Source of the DNA: Lumbricus terrestris
Lineage: Eukaryota > Annelida > Clitellata > Crassiclitellata > Lumbricidae
DNA: 64,000 nucleotides
Reading direction: 5' to 3'
NCBI GenBank assembly: GCA_949752735.1
Contig: OX457038.1
Coordinates: forward strand, 20,820,012-20,884,011
Below the pieces are notes generated by a model, which was given only the letters and a program-made list of their open reading frames with translations, did no database searches and was not told the DNA's origin. Positions 23,362 through 34,079 of this stretch are shown piece by piece. Numbering within the stretch: the first letter of the stretch is position 1; each line of letters begins with the position of its first letter. Made by a program: the position numbers and the translations under genes.

Positions 23362-24198
23362 GCATTATTCTTTTTAGCCATCTTAACGAACAGCTGCATC
23401 TGGTCTCGGCGAGGACCGTCTGAGTTAACAGACGTAGGAAAATGCTTGTCATTGACAAATGCTCTGCTTTCTTACTTGAATGTATACGGAAGTGGTTGAA
23501 TAGCTGAGTTATTTTGATTCCGATAACTATGCTATTCCCTCGCCTATACTCTCTGCTTCTGTCTTTATATTATTCTTCTGCCTCAGATATATATACAATA
23601 AATAATTTTACCTGTCTTTGTAAACCTGGCCATTAACTGCTCCTCCGAGTGTATATATATGACAGAAACTGACACCCTTGAGCTCGGAATTCTAATCTTC
23701 AGTAAATCTGAGGCTAAACCTAACGCACCGTATAATTCTATGAGAATGACAGACGAAAATGCTTCGTCAAGTTTCCAAAGCAATAATCAGCATGCGGAAG
23801 AATGACGTGAAAAACTAGAGTAAAGCTGCAGACTACAATAATCGTTAGTCTTTGCATTCTAATGTGAAACCGTCATCAGTGACACGTTAGGAAGGCTTCC
23901 ACAGAATAACAAAGATGATTAATTATTGATGACTCGATCCAACCAATAGCAGTCATCATTTGAACAGTAATACAGCCATTCATCTGAATAGGTCTGCGTA
24001 AATCTACATACACAACATGATTATGATTACATAATTAACATAATCATATTAATTTGCTTAAACTGCGTCTTCGGTTGATTTGTGTGATATATGTTATGTT
24101 GGTGAGTGTGAGATTCGATCGTCCCACAATTCCCACAATTCCCTTCTTCCGTCTCTTCTTTCGATCTTTCTAATTGGAATACAGTCTTCTTAAACGAA
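23361..24198. other. Intergenic, nothing recognised
   Basis: No coding homology, TIR or tandem structure beyond very short runs. Confidence 0.45.
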
Positions 24199-24315
24199 CG
24201 CTCTTCCGGGTGGGCGGGCGTCGGCGCATGCGCCCTGAACGTGTGTCTAGCGCCATCTGTTGACGTCGCCAGCGCCAGTGGCGGTCGTCTGTTGAGCGGC
24301 GGTTGAGGAGGGAAT
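24199..24315. repeat. GC-rich dispersed repeat, copy 1
   Basis: A block of about 115 bp running from CGCTCTTCCGGG through GGCGCATGCGCC and TAGCGCCATCTGTTGACGTC to GCGGTTGAGGAGG. It recurs in the same orientation at 26548-26666 with about 90 percent identity. It is much richer in GC and CpG than its surroundings and contains an NRF1-like GCGCATGCGC palindrome. Confidence 0.8.
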
Positions 24316-24473
24316 CGGTCGACTGAAGCCATTTGCTCTTCTAAGCAGACAGGAACAGCGGTGGCGGTGGTGGATGGTGGATGGTGGCTTCTGTAGAGCC
24401 CTCTCTCGTCGAGTGGTTGGTTGGCCGCCGTCAGATGAAGCAGCGGACGTTGTAGTTGTATTCATTTGCCTGG

Positions 24474-24570
24474 CGCTATATAAGTTATCAGATCAAAAAA
24501 GACTACAGACTGCTTTTCACTGAAGTCGAGATGTTGAAGACATTCTACCAAACCGTCGCACAGGTAACCA
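24474..24570 (+). promoter_or_regulatory. Candidate TATA promoter and first exon
   Basis: CTATATAAG near 24476 is followed by an ATG at about 24531 (MLKTFYQTVAQ) that runs into a possible donor CAG|GTAACC. No downstream exon could be identified, so this is motif order only. Confidence 0.2.
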
Positions 24571-26547
24571 CGTGATACTTGCTCTCCTACTCTTTCCCAT
24601 AATGCTCATCAAACGACTCTGACACTCTGTGTTTGTGTACGTATACTTCTGCGTCATTTGTGTAAAGCTCTGTGAATTTATGTAGACTATATAATACAAT
24701 ATAACGAAATCTGCTCATTTCCTTGGTTACAACAACGATCTGGTTTTTTTTATCTATTGGTGATGTAGACCTATGTCTGTCCAGTCTGTCTCTCTGTATC
24801 TCTCTCGGACTTGTTCATGCCTTCTCCCAATTCTGCGTTGATTGATTCTTCTCATTTCTTCTTTTGTGAAACAGATTAAATCATAATTTTCTTTCCATTC
24901 CGTTTTTCCATTTCTGCTCATCAGTTATGCCAAGCAAATCTCATCGACTGCTCGCTGGCTGATATATGATGCAAATCTCCTTTGTCTTTCTTTGCATCTT
25001 ACTTCCGCCTATTTATCCGCCTCTCTGTTCCTCCCTCTGCTCCTCTGTTCCTCCCTCTGTCCCCGACTGATTCTTATCGCGATAAATAATTAAAGAGCTT
25101 GCTCGAAACTCGGAGAAGAACACATTGTAGGCTATAATTTATTATACATTCAATATGACTCGTCTGATTATTAGAATGTATTGTGTTCAATCGTAAGAGG
25201 ACGAGGGCTCACATAAATAGCATGACCAGATGGGGTAGATGTTGAGGTAGATATGTATGGGGCAAGGATGTTAGCAGATGTAGGCAGATTTACTCAGATC
25301 CCAAGCAAGAAGGAGACGATACAAAACGAAAGCAGACTCCATATTTGCATATATCACAGAATCGTAGCCAAAAGAAACTGACTGAATTATTATGAGAACG
25401 GATTCCTTTCCTGCTTGAGTTAGAAACAGTATTTCTGTGCAAACAGTGTTAGTTGAATAGAAATAGATATATCAGTGTATCACTCTCCGCATTTCATAGA
25501 GATGTCATGGCGGTCGACGTAGAAATGCATCGACCAAGGACATCGGCCAGCACAGCGTTTGGATAGGAATCGCTTCAGAGGTTGTGCTGCATGATTGATT
25601 GAAAGACCAGAGACTCAGCGCTGTCGTGTAAAGTGGGTTGTTCTACACTGCAGACATGGAGCCAGAAACATGAAACAGAAGAAAAACCTTCAGCCGCCGA
25701 TTGAAGTGTACCCTAAGGCTGACATCACTTAGATCTTCGTTCTAACTCGCACAAAAAGAGCGACTTAAGTCTAAGGTTAATGTCGGTAGGTCCTGAGTTA
25801 CCAGATCTTTTACTGCGAAGGAAGAGAAAATGTCTCCACTAAAAGAAGGAAAAGGCACACCAACGGAATGGCAGATGCCAGTTTATGCTAAACATGTTTT
25901 AAGAAAACAAATGGAAAGAACAAACTGCGACGAACACGTCGCCTATCCAACGAACACAAAGGAATTAGCCTCAGATCTCAAAGCATAGTTTTAAAATGCA
26001 AAAGTTTTATTGGAAGTTAAACCGCAGTACCGCACTATGGACAAAGGGGTAGGCCTAATACATGACGGGCAGTGGATAATAGCACAGGGTGCTGATATTA
26101 TGGTGCTGAACACAAAATATTTACAAGCCCTGCCAGTTGTCGTCGAGCGCGCGACTAACTTTAATTTGTAAGGGTAATGAGAAAAGGCGCTATAACAAAT
26201 ACATAGTGAATTATAGATGTCGCTGCGGTAGAAAAATGTCAACGAAGAGCTTTGACATATTGAATTGTTGATGAAGACGATTTGGTATGAAACATATAAT
26301 AAAGTGCTAAACATTGCATTTTAAGTGTTGAACATTGCAGCTACAATGTAGCCGTGTTTCGGTTTTGTCTCATGTCAATATATATATAGTCTTTGACAAA
26401 ATTAATGCTTACTCGTCGCACCGGTCCTGAGACTCCTGACGACGTCGGTTCTCTCATTTGATTGTGAGATTTCTCTTAATTCTTTTTTTTCGGTCCTTCA
26501 TCAGAAGATGCACCGTGTGCTTTTTATAGCCTACAGTCCAACTTGCT
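24571..26547. other. Intergenic, nothing recognised
   Basis: Scattered pyrimidine-rich stretches (24780-25070). No open frame with a recognisable motif and no inverted-repeat element seen. Confidence 0.45.
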
Positions 26548-26666
26548 CGCTCTTCCGGGCGGGTGGGCGGGCGTCTGCGCATGCGCCCTCAACGTGTGTC
26601 TAGCGCCATCTGTTGACGTCGCCAGCGCCACTGGCGGTCGTCTGTTGACCAGCGGTTGAGGAGGAA
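26548..26666. repeat. GC-rich dispersed repeat, copy 2
   Basis: Second copy of the block at 24199-24315, same orientation, about 2.35 kb away. It contains TGCGCATGCGCCCTC. Minus-strand frames in the two copies translate similarly (ALATSTDGARHT.RAHA), but nucleotide identity is equally high, so there is no sign of coding selection. Confidence 0.8.
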
Positions 26667-26919
26667 ATTCAGTTTCACTGACGCAATCATTGCAAAATTT
26701 ACGCATTTTTAAATGGCATGATGAGTTGTTCAATTTCCTTTTCCTAGTAAGAACTTGGTTGTAGACAGTCCTAAAAGCTTCCCAAGAATTCCTTTTATCT
26801 AATAGCATCCGTCGCTTACGATATGACTGAGTGCATATAGACTGCATGCAGTCGAACACGTTCCCTTTTGCAGGGAATTTTTTATTACTTAAGAAGTCAG
26901 AAACCTGGTTGGATATTAC

Positions 26920-26985
26920 TCAATCATTCATTCTGCGAATTTACATAGCGCCTCTTCAAGAGACTTTTCGGAAGCGCTCTCAGCC
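26920..26985 (-). mobile_element. LINE/SINE 3'-domain fragment
   Basis: The minus strand reads GAGCGCTTCCGAAAAGTCTC..AGAGGCGCTATGTAAAT followed by GAATGAATGATTG, the same 3' domain and tail as the LINE end at 38189-38262. Confidence 0.65.
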
Positions 26986-27396
26986 GCACATTTCACACTG
27001 ACCATGACTTATGCCTAATGCCAGACAGTTGAGTACATTGGAGTTCTCATATCGCTAGCATCAGCTCTCTCTGTGCTTATCAACACAATCATGGATCTAA
27101 ACAATAATGCTGAGTGAGGCTCGTCTAATTTATCTATAGACCAGCGATTGTCAAGCATTTGCAAATTGCTTGCCACAGTTCCTTATTACGTTACGTGTCT
27201 TGGTAGCTCATGGGCAAATGGTAATCGGGTAATCGCCTATTCTCTATATAGGCCTATGACGTAGTTCGCTCTACCATTGTTGCGCGAATGGTGTAAGCAT
27301 ACTCCGCGCCTGCTTGGTGCACGGGATTTGCTAATTTAAGCGACCGCGAACGACTTTATTCTGTGATGCAAAAAAAACTTATAAAAACTTTGTTTC

Positions 27397-27760
27397 TTGC
27401 CCTCCAACTCCATTACTTTCGAAGAGTTGTGCGTCAAAGCCGATCACGCTCTATTTTCCACTGTTTTGTCTAAGCCTGGGTATGTCCTCCATGATAATAT
27501 GCTCCCTCCAGTTCATGAATCACAAAACTCCTTGCGTCCATGTTCACACAACTTTGTAATTCTATGTTCTGACTTTCTCACAAGAAATGGTTTCATTATA
27601 AGAATGCTTTACACTTCTAAACATTTATTTTACATCACTTTTCATGTGTTATAACTATATTTTAGTATTACTCCTATATGTTACATTGCATTATTTGTCG
27701 ATGCTCCATTGTACGTTTGCAAATGGAGTAATAAAGGCTATACCTGCTTACTTACTTGCA
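27397..27760 (+). pseudogene. LINE C-terminal fragment and 3' UTR
   Basis: The 85-codon frame (to 27654) contains ELCVKADHALFSTVLSKPGY, VLHDNMLPP, LRPCSHNF and FIIRMLY, resembling the extreme C terminus of LINE polyproteins (NPxHVLHxLLPP...YNLRxRxHN...NFIxRML). After the stop an AATAAAG and the end CTTACTTAC are seen near 27730-27758. The RT itself is absent. Family assignment is from remembered motif shape only. Confidence 0.5.
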
Positions 27761-28775
27761 TCATTTCTGTTCTCATCTCTTTTAGGAGTATGACAAAATG
27801 ACTGATCTTTTCCCTCCGATGTACTTGCCTTGATGGATTTCTCTATTCTAAATCACATCTGGTGTCGTGCACGTGGGCCCCATAGTAGGCTACCCGAAAG
27901 GATTTGATACATCATGGACATAATGGGGAATCTAAGACACACATTAAAAACGTCCGGTCATCATAGTTATATATATATCCCGGGTATTATGCATCGCAGC
28001 TGTTTACGTCTTCTGATCCATTCACATGCAGCGTGTGCAATGTGCATTAGGTCTTCTTCCTTTTATGGTCTAGAACTGAAGGAAAGTGAACGCAGCGCCA
28101 CCGACATCATCAACTGATAGATCTATTCTAAAGACCGAGATGCACAGACGAAGAGGAAACAGACAAAGGAAGAGAGAAGAAGGTTCTTTCCTATAGCTAT
28201 ATGTTCTTCATCAAAGAAGAGAAGGTAATCTACAGCCACACAGTGCATAGTGCAAAAATATACCTGCATGTAGTTACATAGCATAGAGCTTATACATATA
28301 ATTTATCCAGTCAATAGGATCCAGATAATTATCTGAATGTTTAAAAGAAATTATCGATAAAAGACAAAGTCTATGAAATTCGTCTGGAAAGTCGGTCTCT
28401 GTCGATTGTTATGACATGAAGGGACAAATAATGAGTTCTATACATTTAGGTTAATTAAGTTCTGCTCTTAATTGTTTCATTTCCTGTCTGCACCAACATC
28501 ATCGGTGGTTTATGGCTAATTATAGCCATTCAACGGTCCATCAGCGAGTCCAACGCATACGCGGCGGGCGTGAACTGCATCGTCAAATGTTAAATAATAA
28601 GTTTCGTTTATTCAACAATCCGGTTGACAGACCGTAACCTGTTAAACCGTATACAATTAGGCCTATGCTGTTGAAAGAGTTTATAGAGGAACTCAGATTA
28701 CAGAATAGGCTACATAAATCTTAACTATTAACAGAACAGACAGCCTGCAATAATCGGCGCTAAGAGCAGCTTATA

Positions 28776-28868
28776 CAAAGCATGTCCGCCCTATACGGGG
28801 CGCGAACTCGTTACCTCTTACTATCTACGCCAGTGTGTTATCCAGTGTGGTATACCCGGTAGGTATGT
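28776..28868 (-). mobile_element. Possible tRNA-like SINE head
   Basis: The minus strand reads GTGGATAACACACTGG (A-box-like) and, about 30 bp on, GAGTTCGCGCCCC (B-box-like). No defined body or tail was found, so this is tentative. Confidence 0.3.
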
Positions 28869-30190
28869 AACAGTTGATATCGAAGGCGTCAAATGAGATC
28901 AACACAATGATGATGATAATGGTTTATTAGTGAGTTAGTTCAGTGGCTTCAGTTGAGAATGAAGGCGCATCCGTTGACATCAACAGCCAAAACAAATGCA
29001 ACATAGTCGACGACGATAGTATATGTTCAACAGAAGTTCATCGACCCATAATTATTAGATTTCATCGTTGCTCAGACCACAGAAGTAGGTGATATGATCA
29101 GATTAAACTACCGGTAGTCTATACCAAAACAGCCCCCGTTGAGTTTATTTTCCTACGTCTGTCCGACTCTGTCGTCTTCGGTTATAATATTATCATTCAT
29201 GTTGTTAGTTTCTTCCCATTTCTACTGGTCCTCTTAATATGTAGGCCTATGACCATTAACGGCCAGCCTTCGACAACATTTTACTGCTGGGCATTTGTGC
29301 GAGTGCACGATAGGTAAGCTTGTATACGTATGCTTGCCTCAATTGACACGTACATGTGTATATCACAGTATTGGCTTTCATCTCATCATTCTCAGACAGC
29401 CGAAGATTACTTTGTCTGCTTCTCATCAAGACGAAACATTGATTAGCCTTACATTGACATATTATTATGTTTTATATGATTAGCGTATACGGTATAACAT
29501 TGTCGAATTGTTTACCCACCCAGCCACACTCAGCATTGCATCTCATCATCGAAGACAGTTAATAGCAGAATTGCACGGACGACGACGACGCATGAAGTGT
29601 TCAGTGTAGATTTGAGTATCATCAGCAGATAAACGATGTCTGTGAATGAGTGCAGAGCGTTGCTGCTGCTGCTGCTGCTGCTGTTGGCGCTTGTCTGCAG
29701 GCACACAATGCAAACAAAAGGGGATCAAGCGAAGAACTTCAGCAGGCGTCAACAGTGTACTAAACAAAACTTACATTCATCTGAATGGGTTACTTGAATG
29801 CGTGCACATAGATACAAGTACTAAACCAATTCAGTGCATGTTATATGCGATAAACCCAACGCCAGTCAGTGCTGACGACGCTGCTGAAGAAGACAATGGT
29901 CCACTGCATGAAAATGAGTTCTGCGTCCGAGAGGTCTAAAAGAAGAAGAAGCGCTGTCATCTGACCCTTCTTTCCCTCCCCCTCCACAGCACAATAAGTC
30001 TTCATAAAGACGGTTTGCGGACTGGAACGAGAGGATTAAGGATCGATGAGTTTCCGTATACGATTGTTCTTTGTTTTCGCCAGAGGATTAATTACTCCTA
30101 ATCCCTCAGAATCTTCTTAGAAACTATCGAAAAAAGTTGTTTTTTGCTCTGGTGCCAACGGTTCTCTTCTTCTTCTTCTTCTTCTTCTTC
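28869..30190. other. Intergenic with (CTG)n run
   Basis: A perfect CTG run lies at about 29664-29683. A 97-codon frame through it (29646-29939) lacks recognisable domains and splice context, so no gene is called. Confidence 0.45.
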
Positions 30191-30297
<107 letters not shown>

Positions 30298-31014
30298 AGC
30301 TGTACCCGGCCACGCGTTGCTGTGGCTGAAAATACTGCCCAAGTCTCCCTTCCTACGTCCCCTCCCCTTCCCCTCCTCTTCCCCCTTCCCCGCCCTTTGC
30401 CCCTCCCCTCCCCTCAGGTCCCCTCCCCTTTCCCCTCTCCTTCCCCTTCCCCGCCCTTTGCCCCTCCCCTCCCCTCCTCTCTCACCCTCCGTCCCTCCCT
30501 CCCTCTCTCCGTCCCTCGCTACATCTTTCTCTCCCTCCATGCATCCCTCTCTCCCGTTTCCTCCCTCCCTCCCCTTCGCCGGATAAACGTTTTAAAAACG
30601 CCCGAAAATGGAGGGACGGATGCGTGAAAACTGTAGAAAGACGCGCGGAAAACGGCCGCAAATGGACGATTTTGTAAAAACCGACAGTTACACATAAATT
30701 TGCGCTATAGCAGACGGCCGGCTACACGTTTTGAAACGCACCCGAAGCATGGTTTTGAAACGCGCCCGAAGAATTGGGCGGACTAATGCGTGACAGTTCA
30801 AACTCGAAATGGCTGGACTCCATCGACGTCTACAGAATGGAATTAAAAGTTGTGTTTTTTGGGTCGTAAAGATTGCGCTTTTTCCCAAAAGGCATAAAAA
30901 AAACCGCTGATGTTCGAATGGAACGGTTTGCGAAAATTTTCAAAGCAATCGGTTCAGAACTCTCCGAAATCCGAGGTAACAAACGGTAACTTTTTACATT
31001 TTTATTTATATAGA
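30298..31014 (+). mobile_element. Dispersed element starting TAGCTGTACCCGGCCACGCG (copy 2)
   Basis: It begins CTAGCTGTACCCGGCCACGC, has a C-rich tract (30350-30590), then blocks shared with copy 1 (21034-21813, opposite orientation): AATTAAAAGTTG, GATTGCGCTTTTTCCCAAAA, CCGAGGTAACAAACGGTAAC. It ends TTTTTATTTATATAGAT. ATT microsatellites abut both ends, as if it inserted into one or carries it as a target. Confidence 0.72.
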
Positions 31015-31016
31015 TT

Positions 31017-31075
<59 letters not shown>

Positions 31076-31086
31076 CATTATTATTG

Positions 31087-31133
<47 letters not shown>

Positions 31134-31165
31134 GTCCTTATTATTACTACTATTATTATTTATTA
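31014..31165. repeat. (ATT)n microsatellite, interrupted
   Basis: ATT tract with occasional GTT, TTT and CTT units, extending towards the BEL/Pao left flank. Confidence 0.95.
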
Positions 31166-31221
31166 TCGATATTATAATTATTATTTTTTATATGCCCTAT
31201 CATTTATTAAACGAAACATGT

Positions 31222-31427
31222 TGTTCAGAAGACTTTAATTTTGCATTTTAACTTAGCAACGTTAGGTTTTAATTTCAGCACATTATGTGACGTCATCGTT
31301 GATGTACTCCGGATATAGCAGCTCCTTGTTTTTTCGTTCGCTATTTTAAGCAGTCACGTTTCCGAATGTTTCAATAAATGTTGTAAAATCAAATCGAATC
31401 GCATGGGCCTAAACGATCGTTAGAACA
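31222..31427 (+). repeat. 5' LTR
   Basis: 206 bp, TGTTCAG...AGAACA. It contains a perfect cAMP-response-element palindrome TGACGTCA (31288-31295) and a poly(A) signal AATAAA (31373-31378). It appears identical to the 3' LTR. Confidence 0.95.
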
Positions 31428-31523
31428 AATTTGGTAGCAGAGCGTGGTTTTAAAAGGATTAATAGTTCGAGAGTCGAGTATCGAAAAACGTTTTGCAACT
31501 AATCGGACAAACACGAACTTTGG

Positions 31524-34079
31524 ATGTACGTTAAGATGGCGGACGCAATGCACTCGGACACTAACGAAGACGAAACGGTAAGCGTTGACATCGTAAAACT
31601 ATCAAAGTCACGGGCAAAAGCTAAATTCACTCGGAGTCGGCATAGCCTGTTAAAATTTCTGGACGAATCGCCAATCGATAGAAAAGAAATTCGGAAACAA
31701 CAGGAACAATTGTCTGAGAACATGGAAGCGGCCATGAATATTATGGAACAACTTGTAACGGTCTATAACGAAAATCGGGATCGAGACAGTATTCACAAAA
31801 TGTGTACGGAAATGGATACGATGGAAGCGGAGTTCTCTTCCACCATGGAACACGTTCGTCGTGTTTTAAATGAAAGGGCTGATGTTGCATCCGCTCCTGT
31901 AAATGACAGTCATTCAGAATCAATAGAACGAACTCAATCTAATGCTCAAAATGTCGAGTATCGAGACATTGGAGCATACAGCAGTTTCGAGGTGCTGGAT
32001 AGAAGACAGCATAGAAGAGCAAACTTCACAGCAGGTGAACATATCGAACAAGATCTGTGGAAACAGCTGAAACGGGTTTCAATTCCAGTCTTCTCAGGTG
32101 ATAAAAGAAATTATGAATCATGGAAAGCTTCTTTCATGGCTTGTGTCGATCGAGCACCGACATCATCTGAATATAAACTTCTACAGTTGCGCCAGTATCT
32201 TTCCGGTGAAGCTCTGAAGACCATTGAGAATTTAGGTCATTCGGCAGCAAGCTACGACGCGGCTAAGGAACGATTGGAACGAAAGTACGGTGGAGTGCGG
32301 CGACACATAGCAATACAGATGGAGGAAATCGACAGCTTCAAGCCGGTAAGAAACAGTAACGCTCAAGACTTAGACAGATTCGCTGATTTACTAGATATTA
32401 CTGTGATCAACTTGAAAGATTCAGGTCGCTACGAGGAGCTGCGTTATGGATCGTTGTACCTTAAGCTTCTTAAAAAAATGAATGAGACCATGCTTACGAG
32501 TTACCAGCGCTGGGTATTTGAGCATCACAAGAAGGAAGACGTAGAGACATTAAGAGAGTGGATTTTGCAAGAAGCAGAATTTCAGACCGTTGCCAGTGAG
32601 ACGGTACAAGGTTTCACTGAAATTAAAGTTAGTCACAATCGGAAAATACATCCACAATCTTATTTTGGTGAGATTCAGAGCAAAGACACTGAGCGAAGAC
32701 GATATAAGAAAGATTTGGTTGCTTGTGCTTACTGCCAGGGTCACCATGGTATCTGGGGGTGCAAACAGTACGAGCAGCTAGAAGTGTCGGATCGATGGAA
32801 TGTAGCAAAAGATGCAAAACTGTGTTATCGATGTTTGGGAGGAACGCATCTTGGTCAAGATTGTGCTCGCAGTCGGCAGTGTGGACTGGGAAATTGTAGT
32901 AAACTTCATCATAGACTACTGCACAAGGACATAATCGGTCCTCGTAATTCAAGCATAATTCCGATAGTCACAGCACCACCGAGGTCATCGCACGAAGGTC
33001 GCTCTAGCTTTATGCCTGCAACGGATGGATCCCGGGATCTTGCAGAAAGGGGAGCTAACAGTGATACTACCTTTGTATCCAACGGTAACTGTTTGAACAT
33101 ATGCAGTTTACGTACGATTCCTGTAATTTTGAAAAACGGTAACAAACTTATTCAGGTAAATGCACTATTAGATGATGGAAGTACAAAGACTTACCTCAAT
33201 GCAGATGTAGCTGCTGAACTGGGTCTCGTTGGTGACGCACAACAGATAGCAGTGAACGTTTTAAATGGGAAAAGTGAAACATTCGAAACCATGCAGGTGA
33301 ACGTACGACTTCAGAGTTTGGATCATAAGGTGAACATGATGATTTGTGCTTTCACCACAACTAACGTTACTGGCAGTATGGAAGTTGTGAACTGGAAAAA
33401 GGATTGTGCAAAGTGGCCACACCTCAGAAATATCAACTTTCCAGTATTTCGATCACGTCGTGTTGACATGCTGATTGGACTCGATTATGCAGATTTGCAC
33501 TTCGCTCAAAAGGAAGTCCAAGGTAAGCCTGGTCAACCAATCGCTCGACTCACACCACTGGGATGGACTTGTGTTGGAAAAACGTCGCCAGTCGGAGCTT
33601 ATACGAATTTCAATCATACTTATTTCCTCAAAGAAAATGTGGATGAAGTAAATGCAACGCTCCATAAGTTTTGGGACTTGGAAGAGGTCACATCAACAAG
33701 TTACAACGAATTGTCGCAAGATGATAGAATTCTGCTGCAAGAATCAAAACGGACATTGTGTCACACTGATGGAAGGTATCAAGTGGAGATTCCTTGGAAG
33801 GATGGTCATCCTGATTTACCAAATAATTATGAAATGGCGGTCAGACGTTTGGAATGCACAGAAAAGAGACTTAACAAAGATCAGAATGTCAGAAGTGCCT
33901 ACTGCAAAACTATCGAACAGTATACAGATAAAGGGTACATCATAAATTGGAAACGTCCAATAAAAATGAAAAACACTGCTGGTATTTACCACACTTTCCA
34001 GTTGTCCGAGCTGACAAAGCAACAACAAAGACAAGAATCGTCTTTGATGCATCGGCTAATTATAAAGGTGAATCGTTGA
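31524..34079 (+). CDS. BEL/Pao gag-protease and N-terminal RT (frame 1)
   Basis: 851 codons from the first ATG; a second ATG at 31536 (AAGATGG) has the better start context. The gag part has a charged coiled-coil-like N terminus and a central region of the type found in BEL/Pao gag (roughly residues 175-350). Cys/His knuckles begin at about residues 401 and 434 (CYRCLGGTHLGQDC) with a third Cys-rich segment after. The aspartic protease signature LDDGST is at about 549-554 and MLIGLDYADL lies further on. The start of RT (HPDLPNNYEMA) is near 762-775. The frame then runs out at 34079; the true continuation of RT is in the -1 frame from about 33950. The interruption lies within RT, not at a gag/pol border, so it is more likely a mutation than programmed frameshifting. 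Confidence 0.9.
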   Translation: MYVKMADAMHSDTNEDETVSVDIVKLSKSRAKAKFTRSRHSLLKFLDESPIDRKEIRKQQEQLSENMEAAMNIMEQLVTVYNENRDRDSIHKMCTEMDTMEAEFSSTMEHVRRVLNERADVASAPVNDSHSESIERTQSNAQNVEYRDIGAYSSFEVLDRRQHRRANFTAGEHIEQDLWKQLKRVSIPVFSGDKRNYESWKASFMACVDRAPTSSEYKLLQLRQYLSGEALKTIENLGHSAASYDAAKERLERKYGGVRRHIAIQMEEIDSFKPVRNSNAQDLDRFADLLDITVINLKDSGRYEELRYGSLYLKLLKKMNETMLTSYQRWVFEHHKKEDVETLREWILQEAEFQTVASETVQGFTEIKVSHNRKIHPQSYFGEIQSKDTERRRYKKDLVACAYCQGHHGIWGCKQYEQLEVSDRWNVAKDAKLCYRCLGGTHLGQDCARSRQCGLGNCSKLHHRLLHKDIIGPRNSSIIPIVTAPPRSSHEGRSSFMPATDGSRDLAERGANSDTTFVSNGNCLNICSLRTIPVILKNGNKLIQVNALLDDGSTKTYLNADVAAELGLVGDAQQIAVNVLNGKSETFETMQVNVRLQSLDHKVNMMICAFTTTNVTGSMEVVNWKKDCAKWPHLRNINFPVFRSRRVDMLIGLDYADLHFAQKEVQGKPGQPIARLTPLGWTCVGKTSPVGAYTNFNHTYFLKENVDEVNATLHKFWDLEEVTSTSYNELSQDDRILLQESKRTLCHTDGRYQVEIPWKDGHPDLPNNYEMAVRRLECTEKRLNKDQNVRSAYCKTIEQYTDKGYIINWKRPIKMKNTAGIYHTFQLSELTKQQQRQESSLMHRLIIKVNR

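Noticed and set aside
29646..29939. 97-codon frame starting with poly-Cys
   Set aside because: The N terminus is the CTG microsatellite and the remainder has no recognisable feature or splice context.
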